This document shows positions 36,901-46,637 of a DNA stretch of 64,000 nucleotides, one piece after another. Every line of letters begins with the position of its first letter. The first letter of the stretch is position 1. Position numbers and translations under genes: made by a program. Below the pieces are notes generated by a model. The model was given only the letters and a program-made list of their open reading frames with translations. It was not told where the DNA came from and searched no databases. The DNA lies in the NCBI RefSeq assembly GCF_018403245.1, contig NZ_BOSH01000016.1, positions 1 through 64,000 of the forward strand. The letters are read 5' to 3'. Source of the stretch: Paenibacillus sp. J2TS4. GTDB lineage: Bacteria > Bacillota > Bacilli > Paenibacillales > NBRC-103111.

Positions 36901-37339
36901 TTGTAAAATCCTGCATGGACAAGCCAAGGATGAGCTGAACCTGCTGGTTGACCTCTGATACCTTGTCCGCGAGAACAAGACTGCCTCCGTCGGTTTCGTC
37001 GATCAAACGGCTGATAGTATTGTTAACGGACAATTCATTTCCCCGCTTGAACTGCCTTTCGACGCGGAATTTTTTAACCCCGCCCGCATAAGACAGCTCG
37101 AACGCAAAAGTAACGGACAGTACTTTCTCGGCATGGTTGAGAATGCCTTGCGTCCCGTTGCTGGCCCGTTCCACTTTGCCATATAAAGCTAAAGTGATGG
37201 CGTCGAGAATGGATGACTTCCCGCTGCCCGTCGGGCCAAAAATTCCAAAGACTCCGGCATCGCATAACCGGGTAAAGTCAATCTCCTGCTTCTCGCGATA
37301 GCTCTGTAATCCGGAGAGTGCCAAATAAACCGGCCTCAT
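33920..37339 (-). CDS. sbcC: Exonuclease subunit SbcC
   Basis: An 1139-aa Rad50-type SMC ATPase that with SbcD cuts DNA hairpins and ends. Walker A is GPTGSGKSS near residue 38, a very long coiled coil (about 180-950) carries the zinc hook CPVCG in the middle, and the C-terminal signature LSGGETFLTSL and Walker B FFFLDEGFGTLD complete the ATPase. The start at 37339 overlaps sbcD by 4 nt; the longer frame to 37465 would lie inside sbcD and is rejected. Its stop codon lies inside the 3' end of the convergent GGDEF-EAL gene. Confidence 0.96.
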   Translation of the reverse strand: MRPVYLALSGLQSYREKQEIDFTRLCDAGVFGIFGPTGSGKSSILDAITLALYGKVERASNGTQGILNHAEKVLSVTFAFELSYAGGVKKFRVERQFKRGNELSVNNTISRLIDETDGGSLVLADKVSEVNQQVQLILGLSMQDFTRAVVLPQGKFAEFLSLKGSERRQMLQRLFHLEQYGDLLNARVSRRLKDTESVIRELAAEQQGLGDASEQAVTAAKERFRTAEEYAKQKREQRQYADQQWEDGRKIYLLQQELGVLRQQEQELAAKEPAVRAMEQGLQRAAEADALYPLFREWEEARRLSEEKARLHKEIRTKYEQMTKHHDETSLRYTEARKRLAEQEAPLRIRMEELQQALRLMEEAGKSEASLRTIEARKREAAARKQAAEEELLKERELHAKAVRLQSELKERQRLAEVSSEERRLLHEASNAKQQWALLVRQRSEAEAEAAEAQQRLALAEQEAGEAQGRQGSLARELQLLGGDMAERTIAVARLEQAADGLLRLAGERLRRCKEEQKEREIGRLASILAASMAPGDACPVCGSVHHPDPAKPAGTDEADGEAEELEKVMEHTKELQVQTIQLKLSLSHWTDKLAERLDGGAMEEAAVAADIVPVREVAEAEEESDKPAGLLKRSQVIRERLAAEKALLTEREARLREAFAEWKQWEQRHGELAARIDALRTMRDGTIRKLEATQAELRLQEERWKQLFPQVDKETLENKLAELRRKDEASEELRKRLDKSVSFLDESLLKLNGLQAEMVEREKECLQLDTEGKGIEQLLRMQEQQLIEKAGSEPVDQQIAEVQGRLKQLISDEREQSDKLERLQEELRELNRQHITSEQDGVTAAQQLAKAEANWHRALEQSPFSGEEEVRSALLTQEAADEWSEEVKLYRERKSRLQARLEHVEGQLDGASMTEEKWEEIQKRREDAHQQDEQALSERAKAERDLDDVIRKHAEWSELEAKRIRSEQDYGRLHKLQTVFRGNAFVEFIAEEQLMQVSGAASQKLGQLTRQRYAIEVDSSGGFVIRDDANGGIRRPVSSLSGGETFLTSLALALALSAQIQLSGQYPLEFFFLDEGFGTLDPDLLETVIGALEKLHTDRLTVGIISHVPELKARLPRRLIVQPAEPSGQGSRLYLETL

Positions 37340-38529
37340 CGTTTCTCCTCTCCTTCCCTGTCCACTGCGGTTTCCTCCTCCGAGGAATGAAGCAGCTCCA
37401 TAAATAGCTGAAGCAACTCCGGCTCCGGCCGCGCCCCCCCGGTTTGCTTGGCATAGAACCGGCAAAACATTTCATCGATCGGCAGCCTCTCCTGCTCCAT
37501 CGTGACTTGCTCGACGGATGACGCAAATATCGGTCGGATTTGAATAATCCCGCTTCGCTGCTTCCGCAAATTTTGAATTTGCTCCATAGATAAGGATTCC
37601 TCCAGATGGATCTCCAGGTCAATCCACGCCGCAGCATCCCTGTTTTCCTCCAGCCATTCATAGACCTGTGCGATGCCTTGCACCGCTTTCCATCGGACCA
37701 GCGGGCGTCCGCTGGTCAGGAATATTTCTTCCATTTGCCCCGTCCCTCCCGGGTGAATATCGAGGATGGTGACTGACTTCGCCTGCCCGGCTTCAGAAAA
37801 GCTGTAGGCCAGCGGGGAGCCGGCATATTTGACCGGCACTTCCGCCTTGACGAATTGCGGGCGATGAAGGTGACCCAGTGCGACGTAATCGGCCGCGGAG
37901 CCGAAAGCGTTGGCGTTAACCGTGTAAGCTCCGCCGACCTGAATCGGCCTCTCGGAGTCCGATTCCGATCCGCCAAGCACATACAGGTGACTCATGATCA
38001 GATTAACGGTAGCCGGCGAGAAGCGGTGCGTTGCCCTCCGGATCATCGCGCCGATTCGATCCGAGTAGGCCGCCTGCAAGCTTTCTTCATCTGCCTCGTC
38101 GGATAATAACTCCTTCAAGCGCGATTCTGAAGGATAGGGCAGCGCATAGAGGATGGCCCGTTCTCCTGTCCGGCGAATATCGACAGATATCGCTTCGCTG
38201 TCCGGCAGCCCCAGCAGTGTAATCCCTTGACGCCCGGCAAGCGGAGTAGAGGCTGCCAGCCGTTCGGGATTATCGTGATTGCCCGCTATCGCCACGACTT
38301 GCCTTTCCCCGCCATCCGCCAGGCGGGAAATGCTGTCATAGAACAACTTCTCGGCCTGTGCCGGCGGGTTGACCGTATCATACACATCGCCCGCCATCAG
38401 CACGAGGTCGATCTGCTGATCCTTTACAATCGCGACCAGTTCGTCCATAAAGGCTTCCTGTTCCTCCAGCCGGCTTCTTCCTTCCAGCGTCCGCCCGAGA
38501 TGCCAATCGGCTGTATGCAATATGCGCAT
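37336..38529 (-). CDS. sbcD: Exonuclease subunit SbcD
   Basis: A 397-aa Mre11-type nuclease subunit. The phosphoesterase motifs are complete: LHTADWHLGRTLEGRSR at the N-terminus, VLMAGDVYDT, AIAGNHDNPERL, MSHLYV and ALGHLHRPQ. Its ATG overlaps the addA stop codon (TAATG) and its end overlaps sbcC, so the four repair genes are translationally coupled. Confidence 0.97.
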   Translation of the reverse strand: MRILHTADWHLGRTLEGRSRLEEQEAFMDELVAIVKDQQIDLVLMAGDVYDTVNPPAQAEKLFYDSISRLADGGERQVVAIAGNHDNPERLAASTPLAGRQGITLLGLPDSEAISVDIRRTGERAILYALPYPSESRLKELLSDEADEESLQAAYSDRIGAMIRRATHRFSPATVNLIMSHLYVLGGSESDSERPIQVGGAYTVNANAFGSAADYVALGHLHRPQFVKAEVPVKYAGSPLAYSFSEAGQAKSVTILDIHPGGTGQMEEIFLTSGRPLVRWKAVQGIAQVYEWLEENRDAAAWIDLEIHLEESLSMEQIQNLRKQRSGIIQIRPIFASSVEQVTMEQERLPIDEMFCRFYAKQTGGARPEPELLQLFMELLHSSEEETAVDREGEEKR

Positions 38530-41500
38530 TACTCTCCCCCCTGAAGCGGCTTAATTTTATTGTCCATCCTCACCAAATGGGAGCCGTCAAAGAAATATAA
38601 ATAAATATGAGACAGCTCCCGTTGCCAGATCCGTTCAATGGCCCGGGTATATAAACCAAGCTGAATGGAATAGCGCTCCGCCAGTTCCTCCGGCGGACGA
38701 CCTCTCATCGCATCTGTTTTATAATCGAGGAGCACGAGTCCTTCCTCGTCCTCAAACAGACAGTCGATCACCCCTTGAATGAGAATCGTCTCCCCTTCTA
38801 CGGTCGGGGACGCCTTGGGGTAAACCTCCCTGGCCGGCAGCCCGTAGCTGAAAGGCACTTCGCGCTTAACTCTATCGGCTGCAAGAAGCCGTCTGCCAAC
38901 GTCCGTCTGGAAAAATCCCGCGATCATAGAAGGATCAACGGCCTGTCGCTGCTCCTCTGTCAGTAAACGGAGATCGACCATCCGCTGTATTTCCTCCACG
39001 ATCTCCGCCTCGTCCAATCCGGGATGCAGCCGCACCCTCTGCATAACAGCATGATGAATGGTCCCCCTTTCAGCAGCATTCATCTGTCGCTGCTCCATAA
39101 AGCGGGGCCGGCGATATACAGGGGCCTGAAAAGCGCTGATCGCGGATAAACGCGCAGCCGTATCGTCGGAAACGGCCAGCACCTTCTCCTCATGCATCCG
39201 CTTAAGCTCGGAGACCGATGTGTTGGAAAGCAGCTGCGTCGATTCGGCAAAAGGATAAGCCCATCCCAGCCGGCGGGCCACCTCCTCTTCCTCCGAGCGG
39301 TCCGGCAGGTCTACCGGCAGCAAACGCCGGACGGCATCCAGCCTCGCTTCCTGCAGGCTGGAAGGCTGTTCGGCCGCTGCCGCCTCCTGCGCGAGCATTG
39401 CCGGATAAATAACGGAAACCTTCCATTCGGACGGATCCTCGGCTGCCCAGTCTGCTGCGGAATGAAGCATATGGCCCATTTCTCTTAACGGCTGACTGCT
39501 CCTATGCTTTATTAAGGCCGGACCAATCCAGTCCAGGTAGCACTTCGCTTGTGCCAGCTCATAGTCCGCCAGGACCGGAGCCTCCAGATCGGTTCGTGCC
39601 CATACGTCCAGCTGCTTGGCGAGGGAGCGCACCGAGCCGAGTAAATACAATTTCTCTCTGGCTCTCGTCAAAGCGACGTACAGCACCCGCATCTCTTCCG
39701 CCAGCATCTCCAGCCGCATTCTCCGGCGGATGGCCAAGGTGGGCAAGGAAGGGAAGCTGATCCTTTTTTCCATGTCTACATAATAAGGACCCAGCCCAAG
39801 CTCTTTATGGATTAGAAAATGCGAGTTTAAATCTTGGCGATTGAAGCCTTTGCCCATTCCGGCGACGAAGACGACCGGAAATTCCAGACCTTTGCTTTTA
39901 TGAATGGACATAATCCGGACAACGTCTTCCTGTTCGCCTAACGCTCTCGCCGTCCCTAAATCGCCTCCGCTTTCCTGCATCCGCTCGACAAATCGTAAAA
40001 ACCGGAACAAACCGCGGAACGACGTCGCCTCGTACTGGCGGGCCCGATCATGCAGCGCCCGTAAATTCGCCTGCCTTTGCAGACCTCCGGGCATTCCGCC
40101 GACGAAATCATAATATCCGGTATCCCGATATAAGGACCAGATCAAGTCAGCCAACGTTCCTTGGCGGGCGGCCGTCCTCCATTGCTCCAAGCGCGATATA
40201 AAATGGGCTAGCTTGTGCCGAAGCTCCTGATGCTCTTCACTCTGCTCTGCCGTAAATTGCAGCAAAGCTCCGTAAAATCCTGCCTTCCGGTCCGTCATCC
40301 TGACGATGGCCAGATCGTCCGCGCTCAGGCCGACAATGGGAGAGCGAAGAACCCCGGCCAAAGGAATATCCTGATAAGGATTGTCGATAATTTTGAGCAG
40401 GGAGAGGACAACATCGACTTCCGTCGCCGAAAAATACCCCGTATTCAAATCGGCATACCCTGGAATCCCTTGCTGTCGCAGCTCTTCGATAAAAACCGGG
40501 GCCCAGCTGTGCGTGGCGCGCAGTAAAACAACAATGTCCCGGTATTGAACAGGCCGCATCCCGTTCTCCCTTTTGTCATAAACCGTGAACTGCTCTCCTC
40601 CATCTTCACCCAGCAATTTACGGATTTGCAGAGCAATGGCTCTAGCCTCCATTTGAGCCGTTTCCATTTCGCGGATTTCCTCGGTTATCGAGACGGGCCC
40701 CGGCTCTTGTCCGCCGGCCCCTGCTATTTCTGCCGACTCACCTGGCTCTTCCGTCGGCCACCCGCCGGAATCCGCCTCTGAGGATTCGCCGGCCCGATCA
40801 ATCAGCATCCATTCCACCGGAAGCTGGCGAACCTCAGCGCCTTGCTCGCTGCGCTCGTAATACTCCGCTCCGTACACAAGCTCCGCCTCACGATCATAAG
40901 CGATCTCGCCTACGGTTTCATTCATCACTTGCTTGAACACGAAATTCACGCCGTCGACCACCTGTCTGCGGCTGCGAAAATTACGAGCCAGGTCGATTCG
41001 CCGGCCCCGACCGCTTCCATCACGACGGAACGATCGGTATTTATCGAGAAAGAGTCCCGGCTCCGCCAGTCGGAAGCGATAGATGCTCTGCTTCACATCC
41101 CCGACCATAAAGCGATTTCCTCTATCCTCCCGGGACAGCAGCTCTACAATCGCTTCCTGCACCAAATTCGTATCCTGATACTCGTCCAACAAAATCTCGA
41201 CGTATTGCTCTCTGTATTCGAGAGCCGCTTCCGAAGGCTTGAGCTCCTCTGTTGGGGAATCCGGGTCGGTCAGCACCTGCAAGCAATAATGCTCCAAATC
41301 GGCAAAATCAATCAAGCCCTTGCCTCGCTTCGCTTCGGAGAAACGCTTGCCAAATTGCTTCACCAATTCCGCCAGCATACTCATGATCGGATGCATCGCC
41401 ATTAATTCAGCTTTATACTGTTCTGGCGAACGAGTAAACAGCTCCTCACGCATCGCATTGAACCGCTCTTTGGCTGCGTCGCGGACCGCCTTCACTTGAT

Positions 41501-42455
41501 CCTGCAGCGCTTTGTCCAGCCCGTCTCCTCTGCATGCCTTCAGACGGCCAAACGATGCGGTCTGGAACGCTACGTAAAGCGATTCCCAGCTTTCCCCACA
41601 CCGTTCTATCAATTGCTCTGTCATAGCTATTTCGTCCGTCAGGTTATCCAAATAGGGAGCAGGCCCTCCCGGTTGTGCAGCCAAATGAGAAGCTTGAGTC
41701 AACAATCCGAGAATTCCTTCCAAATCGAGACGAACATCCTTCTCAAGACTGTCCAGCCACAGGGTCGGCTCAGTAGCATCCGTATCAAACAGCCCGCACA
41801 TTTGGTCAAGCCACCTGTCCGGCTGCGGGTGGCTGCGCGAGGCGTCATACAGCTGGAGCACGAGAGAGAACAAAGCTTCATCGCTGCGGTTTCCTCCAAA
41901 CCACTCCAGCACATTCCAGAATTCGCTGTCTTCTTCTGAATAAGTATAGTAATGCTCGAACAGCTCTTCGAGCACATCCTGGCGCAGCAGCGCCGTTTCC
42001 GTCTCGTTCGCTACGCGAAATCCAGGGTCCAGCCGAATGAGCTGAAAATACCGCTGGATCACTTCCAGACAAAACGAGTGCAATGTCGTGATCGAGGCCC
42101 GGTTGAGCAAAGCCAGCTGCTTTCTTAAATAGGCTGAATCCGGCTTTTCAAACAACGCTTTCTCCAGGGCGTCGCGAATTCTTTGGCGCATTTCGGAGGC
42201 CGCCGCTTTCGTAAACGTGGCTACCAGCAAACGGTCTACGTCCACCGATTCGCTCTCGTCGGAAATCCGCCGGATAATTCGCTCGACCAGCACAGCGGTC
42301 TTGCCCGATCCCGCGGCCGCGGCGACAAGAATATTCTGCCCGGTGCGGCTAATCGCTTCCCACTGCTCGTCTGTCCAAGCGGATCCGGCTGGCTTGTCTG
42401 CAGCGAAGGCCGGCGGACTCAATAGCTCGTTATCTTGCTCCAGTTCCCGGTTCAT
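38529..42455 (-). CDS. addA: ATP-dependent helicase/nuclease subunit AddA
   Basis: A 1308-aa RecBCD-equivalent enzyme that processes double-strand breaks. The N-terminal UvrD-type helicase has AAAAGSGKTAVLVER (Walker A) and LLDEYQDTN (Walker B region), plus SIHKSKGLEFPVVF later; the C-terminal RecB-family nuclease has LLDYKTD. The ATG at 42455 has GGAGGGG upstream and overlaps the end of addB by 26 nt. AddA and AddB together find Chi sites in Gram-positive bacteria. Confidence 0.97.
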   Translation of the reverse strand: MNRELEQDNELLSPPAFAADKPAGSAWTDEQWEAISRTGQNILVAAAAGSGKTAVLVERIIRRISDESESVDVDRLLVATFTKAAASEMRQRIRDALEKALFEKPDSAYLRKQLALLNRASITTLHSFCLEVIQRYFQLIRLDPGFRVANETETALLRQDVLEELFEHYYTYSEEDSEFWNVLEWFGGNRSDEALFSLVLQLYDASRSHPQPDRWLDQMCGLFDTDATEPTLWLDSLEKDVRLDLEGILGLLTQASHLAAQPGGPAPYLDNLTDEIAMTEQLIERCGESWESLYVAFQTASFGRLKACRGDGLDKALQDQVKAVRDAAKERFNAMREELFTRSPEQYKAELMAMHPIMSMLAELVKQFGKRFSEAKRGKGLIDFADLEHYCLQVLTDPDSPTEELKPSEAALEYREQYVEILLDEYQDTNLVQEAIVELLSREDRGNRFMVGDVKQSIYRFRLAEPGLFLDKYRSFRRDGSGRGRRIDLARNFRSRRQVVDGVNFVFKQVMNETVGEIAYDREAELVYGAEYYERSEQGAEVRQLPVEWMLIDRAGESSEADSGGWPTEEPGESAEIAGAGGQEPGPVSITEEIREMETAQMEARAIALQIRKLLGEDGGEQFTVYDKRENGMRPVQYRDIVVLLRATHSWAPVFIEELRQQGIPGYADLNTGYFSATEVDVVLSLLKIIDNPYQDIPLAGVLRSPIVGLSADDLAIVRMTDRKAGFYGALLQFTAEQSEEHQELRHKLAHFISRLEQWRTAARQGTLADLIWSLYRDTGYYDFVGGMPGGLQRQANLRALHDRARQYEATSFRGLFRFLRFVERMQESGGDLGTARALGEQEDVVRIMSIHKSKGLEFPVVFVAGMGKGFNRQDLNSHFLIHKELGLGPYYVDMEKRISFPSLPTLAIRRRMRLEMLAEEMRVLYVALTRAREKLYLLGSVRSLAKQLDVWARTDLEAPVLADYELAQAKCYLDWIGPALIKHRSSQPLREMGHMLHSAADWAAEDPSEWKVSVIYPAMLAQEAAAAEQPSSLQEARLDAVRRLLPVDLPDRSEEEEVARRLGWAYPFAESTQLLSNTSVSELKRMHEEKVLAVSDDTAARLSAISAFQAPVYRRPRFMEQRQMNAAERGTIHHAVMQRVRLHPGLDEAEIVEEIQRMVDLRLLTEEQRQAVDPSMIAGFFQTDVGRRLLAADRVKREVPFSYGLPAREVYPKASPTVEGETILIQGVIDCLFEDEEGLVLLDYKTDAMRGRPPEELAERYSIQLGLYTRAIERIWQRELSHIYLYFFDGSHLVRMDNKIKPLQGGE

Positions 42456-45400
42456 CCGCGGCTTCCCCTCCAATTCCCATCATGTCTATCGCCTGTTCCT
42501 CCCCCAGGCGGGTCCATATATCGGTACTGCTCTTTCTTTCCAGAATACGAAACTCATTCCCCTCCAGCAGCGGGTCGAACTGACAGACCGGCTTGTAGGG
42601 ACAGAAGGTGCAGGCCGACTTGCCTCCCAGGCGAAATGGAGTGATGCTCACATTGCCCTCGGTAATCTCCGTCCCGATTCCGCGAATTTTCCGGCGGACA
42701 TAGCCCCTCAACCGATCCCATTGTTCAGGCGTGGCGACCGATGCCGATGAATAGAAGCTTCCATCCGTCTTCAGCGCAACCGGAATCCACTGGGAATGAC
42801 CGCTTTTCAGTTCCTTATCCATGAGCCGGACCGCTTCCTCATCGGCCAGAACGAGCCCTTTCATTTTAAATTGCTTGCGGACTTCCGCTTCGGCCTCTTC
42901 CGGAGAAATCGGATGCTTCGTTCTTATAAGCGGATTATGGACATGGAAGTACAGCACCCCGGCCGGCTGAGCCTGCCGGCCCAACCAACGCTCGGAGTGA
43001 CTGAGAACTACGTCCAGATAAGTAAGCATTTGAAGAGATAAGCCGTAATAAAGCTCAGCCAGCTGTAAAGATGTTTGGCTCGACTTGTAGTCGATCACCC
43101 GCAGCAGAAGGCCGCGTTCGCTCTCCGCCCGATCGACCCGATCAATTCGGCCGACGATTTCCATCGTACAGCCGTTGCTTAATTGGAACGTTAACGGCGG
43201 CAGAGTCTCTCCCGGCCCGAAGCCAAGCTCCAGCCCGACGGGCACGAACCCGCTGCGCTTCGCGTGCTCCGCGAGAATATAGGAAGCTTTGCCTATCACG
43301 CCTTTAAGCTTCCGAGCTATGTATCGGTAGCGGGGAGAGCTCAGCAAAATTTCACTTTGCAGCCGCGGGGCTAGCCTGTCTACGATGGCAGAAGCCCGAT
43401 CCTGCAGCTGTTCCCGGCTGAGCATCGCCCAATCGGCCTGCTCCTGCTGCAAGGAACCGATTAACCCGCTAAGAGCGGCGTGGAACAGCTGTCCGATATC
43501 GGGAGCCTCCAGCCGATAAACCCGCCGCTCCGCAAGCCGCAAGCCATGCGAGGCAAACTGGGAGAACGGACAAGAGACGAACCGCTCCATCCGCGATACG
43601 CTGGCCTTCAATTGACCGCCATAGAGAAGCCTGCTGGATTGGACGGACAAGGAACTCTCCCGGTTCGAATAATCGAGCGCCTTCACCATCATGTCCAGCT
43701 TGTCCCGCCATTCGGGACGCTTCTGCAGCCAGTTGTACACCTCCCACCAAAAATCAGCCATCTCCTCGCCCTTCATCCATTGCTTCATTCTCACGAACAA
43801 ATAAGAGACGGCCTGTCCGGGAGGCGTTATGAACTGCATCTGCTCCTCTATGGAAAGCGAGGCGTCGGGCTCAGCCAACAGCAGCTTTTCCTCGACCGTC
43901 GGGAACATCGCTTGAATCTGCTTGATCGTCTCCGAAGGCAGCAGGGCTCTTCCTTCTTCGTCCGCCAGAGGGTAGCTGAGCCATAGATGCTCCGAAGGAG
44001 TGCACAGCACGGAGTAAATAAGCAATTGCTCGTCCAATTGCTTGCGTCTGCCGCCGTCGGCAAGCTTCACTCCGGCTTCCCGCATAAGCTCCCGTTCGTT
44101 CTCCGACAGGATTCCGTCGAGATTTATCTTGGCCGGCAGCACACCATCGTTGACGCCCAGGACGAAGCAATACTTCACCCGGGTCGAACGGGTCCGGTCT
44201 ATCGTTCCGATCAGCACCTGATCCAGGGACGGAGGCACGAGCCCCATACGGATACTATCCAGTCCGGAATCCACCATCTCCGCAAACAGCTCGCGTCCGA
44301 CACTTTCGTCACCGAGCATCTCCACCAGTTGATCCAGCAAGTCGACAATTCGTTCCCATACTTGGGAATGCTCTCGAGCTTTCTCCGGATTTCCGCTCTG
44401 AATACAGTCCTCGCTCCATCTTTCCAGCCGTTCCGGCGCCTTTACCTCCAACAGCAGCCCATACAATGCTTCCGCCATTTGCCGGACATTATCGGCCTGC
44501 CCAAAGCTTTGCTGAAAAGCGGTCAACGGCTCCACTATTCGCTTGCGGCATCGTTCCATCCGTTTGACATATTCGGGATCAGGACGAAAATCATCCGTTG
44601 TGGAATCCTCCTCCAACGCGCTTCTCCCCCTCATCTGCCAGGCCCGCTCATCCTGCCAGCGAGATCCTTGAATACCGGTGGATAAAACATAGTTCTCCAA
44701 TTCGTCCATAGCATGCCGATCTACGCAGTTGTCTTCCGAAGCATCCAATGGCAGGAAAAAATCCGTCTTAACGCAGCGAAATACTGCATCATAACGCCAA
44801 TGACGAATAATGATTTCCAGAGCGGAACGGATAAATTCCGTCAATGGATGATGAAGCACCGGTCTTTTCTGATCAATAAAATGAGGAATGCCCAGCTGTT
44901 GAAACACCGTTGTCAGCAAATCCCCGTATCCATCCATATCGCGGACCATGACGGTCATATCTCTCCAGCGTATATGGCGGTCTCCGGCCAGCCGGAGCAT
45001 CTGCCGGGCAACCCCTTCCACCTCCGCCTTGCGGTGTACCGCCGCCCGCAGCGACAATCCAGCCTGAACTTCCTGTCGCGTGTAAGCCCGCTTCGCCGCC
45101 GACAGCCTGTGCTCATAGTTCCGCTCCAGATGAGCCAGCATCGGATTCTCAGCGTATCGCGGCGAAACATCCTGCTCCAGTCGAACGATTTGCGGGTCCG
45201 GCAATCCCAGAGCATTCATCCGCTCCCGCAGCCGCACCATCGTGATGGCCGTCGGATAAAACAAATCCAGCTCGTTCGGCAATTCCCCCGCATCATAGGG
45301 CTTATTAAGGCAGAGCGTTACCGTCACACTGTTGCAATGAAGCATACATTGGACCAGAACCGCTTGCTCCAATGGGGTGAAGCCAAAAAAACCATCCACC

Positions 45401-46017
45401 CAAATATCCGCATCCTTCATCCAATGGCATTCCGCCAATTGAGCTGCCATCCGTTCCAAGAAAGCATCCGCATCCAAGTATTGCTCAGCCAATTGCTGCT
45501 CGTAATCTATGTATACTTTCAGTAAATCGTCCAGCTTGTGCCGCAGCGTTCCGGGCTGCTCCTCCAACAGCGGAATCAATCGTTCCTGCTGTTGCTGCAA
45601 GGTTTCGGCCGTAATGCATTGTCTCTTAAGCTCGCTGAACAGAGTCAATACCTCTTCCGCGAACCCGATCTGATCGACCGAGTGCTGGAACAAATGGAAC
45701 CGCTCCTTGTGCTTATGCAGAATCCGCTGCAGGAGCATCGTTTTCCCGGTTTCGTCTATTGGTATGCCCGCCGTGCCCCCGGTATCCTGCATGACCCGCC
45801 AGGCGAGTCTGGAAAAATTATAGACCTGGGCCCGTATCATTCCCGATATTCCGGGTGTTGTTACCAGGGCTTGCTCCGCCTGAAACGTCGCTTGCTCCGG
45901 AACGAGGAGGATCAGCGGCGTACCATCAGGCTTGTCCCTGAGCCGTTCACGAATCTCGCGCAAGCACAGCTCGCTCTTGCCGCTGCCGGCCCGGCCAACG
46001 ATAATTCTACTATTCAT
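42430..46017 (-). CDS. addB: ATP-dependent nuclease subunit AddB
   Basis: A 1195-aa partner of AddA. It starts with IIVGRAGSGKSE (Walker A), has a degenerate helicase core with Chi-recognition role, and ends with a RecB-like nuclease (RVIDYKSS) and an Fe-S cluster site with the cysteines of SACTFCPYKPVCQFD plus an upstream Cys (SCPFS). The ATG at 46017 has GGGGGACGACCC upstream; a longer frame to 46056 is not used. First gene of the addB-addA-sbcD-sbcC operon. Confidence 0.95.
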   Translation of the reverse strand: MNSRIIVGRAGSGKSELCLREIRERLRDKPDGTPLILLVPEQATFQAEQALVTTPGISGMIRAQVYNFSRLAWRVMQDTGGTAGIPIDETGKTMLLQRILHKHKERFHLFQHSVDQIGFAEEVLTLFSELKRQCITAETLQQQQERLIPLLEEQPGTLRHKLDDLLKVYIDYEQQLAEQYLDADAFLERMAAQLAECHWMKDADIWVDGFFGFTPLEQAVLVQCMLHCNSVTVTLCLNKPYDAGELPNELDLFYPTAITMVRLRERMNALGLPDPQIVRLEQDVSPRYAENPMLAHLERNYEHRLSAAKRAYTRQEVQAGLSLRAAVHRKAEVEGVARQMLRLAGDRHIRWRDMTVMVRDMDGYGDLLTTVFQQLGIPHFIDQKRPVLHHPLTEFIRSALEIIIRHWRYDAVFRCVKTDFFLPLDASEDNCVDRHAMDELENYVLSTGIQGSRWQDERAWQMRGRSALEEDSTTDDFRPDPEYVKRMERCRKRIVEPLTAFQQSFGQADNVRQMAEALYGLLLEVKAPERLERWSEDCIQSGNPEKAREHSQVWERIVDLLDQLVEMLGDESVGRELFAEMVDSGLDSIRMGLVPPSLDQVLIGTIDRTRSTRVKYCFVLGVNDGVLPAKINLDGILSENERELMREAGVKLADGGRRKQLDEQLLIYSVLCTPSEHLWLSYPLADEEGRALLPSETIKQIQAMFPTVEEKLLLAEPDASLSIEEQMQFITPPGQAVSYLFVRMKQWMKGEEMADFWWEVYNWLQKRPEWRDKLDMMVKALDYSNRESSLSVQSSRLLYGGQLKASVSRMERFVSCPFSQFASHGLRLAERRVYRLEAPDIGQLFHAALSGLIGSLQQEQADWAMLSREQLQDRASAIVDRLAPRLQSEILLSSPRYRYIARKLKGVIGKASYILAEHAKRSGFVPVGLELGFGPGETLPPLTFQLSNGCTMEIVGRIDRVDRAESERGLLLRVIDYKSSQTSLQLAELYYGLSLQMLTYLDVVLSHSERWLGRQAQPAGVLYFHVHNPLIRTKHPISPEEAEAEVRKQFKMKGLVLADEEAVRLMDKELKSGHSQWIPVALKTDGSFYSSASVATPEQWDRLRGYVRRKIRGIGTEITEGNVSITPFRLGGKSACTFCPYKPVCQFDPLLEGNEFRILERKSSTDIWTRLGEEQAIDMMGIGGEAADEPGTGAR

Positions 46018-46637
46018 GGGTCGTCCCCCTTCGATTTGTCTACTTAATTCTATCATATTTCTATGATGAGAGGGAGATCATTTGTTCCTGTTTCTTTCTC
46101 CTTATTATGTTAATTTCTAGTTTTAATTGAGTGAAGCAAGCTTTCGATTTGTGAATTTGCACGGCTTTGAGAAACGGGCGGTTTTTTATATATCAAAATA
46201 CAGGGGGATGAATGGTGGAGCAGGAAGAGAATAAGATGTCATTAGGAGGGGAGTGTGCGGTTTGCGGTTTGCGGTTATGGGGTTTGGGGCAAAAAGAAGT
46301 GCGGAAATTAAAGTGCAATACTACCCCTTAATTTCTCTAATTTTGCGTTTTCGTTGAACGGAGTGCAAAAGTACCTTTTAATTGTTGGTAAATCCAGAAT
46401 TTCCTTAAACGAATGCGATTAGAAAGCACAAATGCACCTTAATCGACAAAAACCGGTCATGTGGTAAATTAAAGAACACTTCTGCACCTTAATAGCCTCA
46501 ACCGTTCTTATCTTATCCGTATTGCAATCAGCCCATGGTTTGTCCCTGGATCTCTGGCCAATCCATCCTCATCTATCATGGATCTCTTTTTTCAGACATA
46601 TACATGGACTAATTCTGAAAAAGGAGACAAGCACGGC
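46018..46637. other. addB-yqeW divergent intergenic region
   Basis: These 620 nt have no gene. The middle part (46309-46495) holds four diverged repeat units, listed separately. No clear promoter for either flanking gene could be fixed by eye. Confidence 0.65.
46309..46495. repeat. Degenerate four-unit repeat
   Basis: Four related motifs follow each other: AAAGTGCAATACTACCCCTT (46309), GAGTGCAAAAGTACCTTTTA (46361), AAAGCACAAATGCACCTTAA (46423) and AAAGAACACTTCTGCACCTT (46471). Units are 48 to 62 bp apart and share an A-rich start, a GTGC/GCAC element and a CCTTAAT end. Spacing and identity are irregular, so it is not a CRISPR. Confidence 0.6.

Noticed and set aside
44713..45525. 270-codon open frame antisense to addB
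   Set aside because: AddB is certain and this frame has no family match or start signal.
46309..46495. CRISPR array
   Set aside because: Units differ widely in sequence and spacing, and there are no identical repeats or cas genes.
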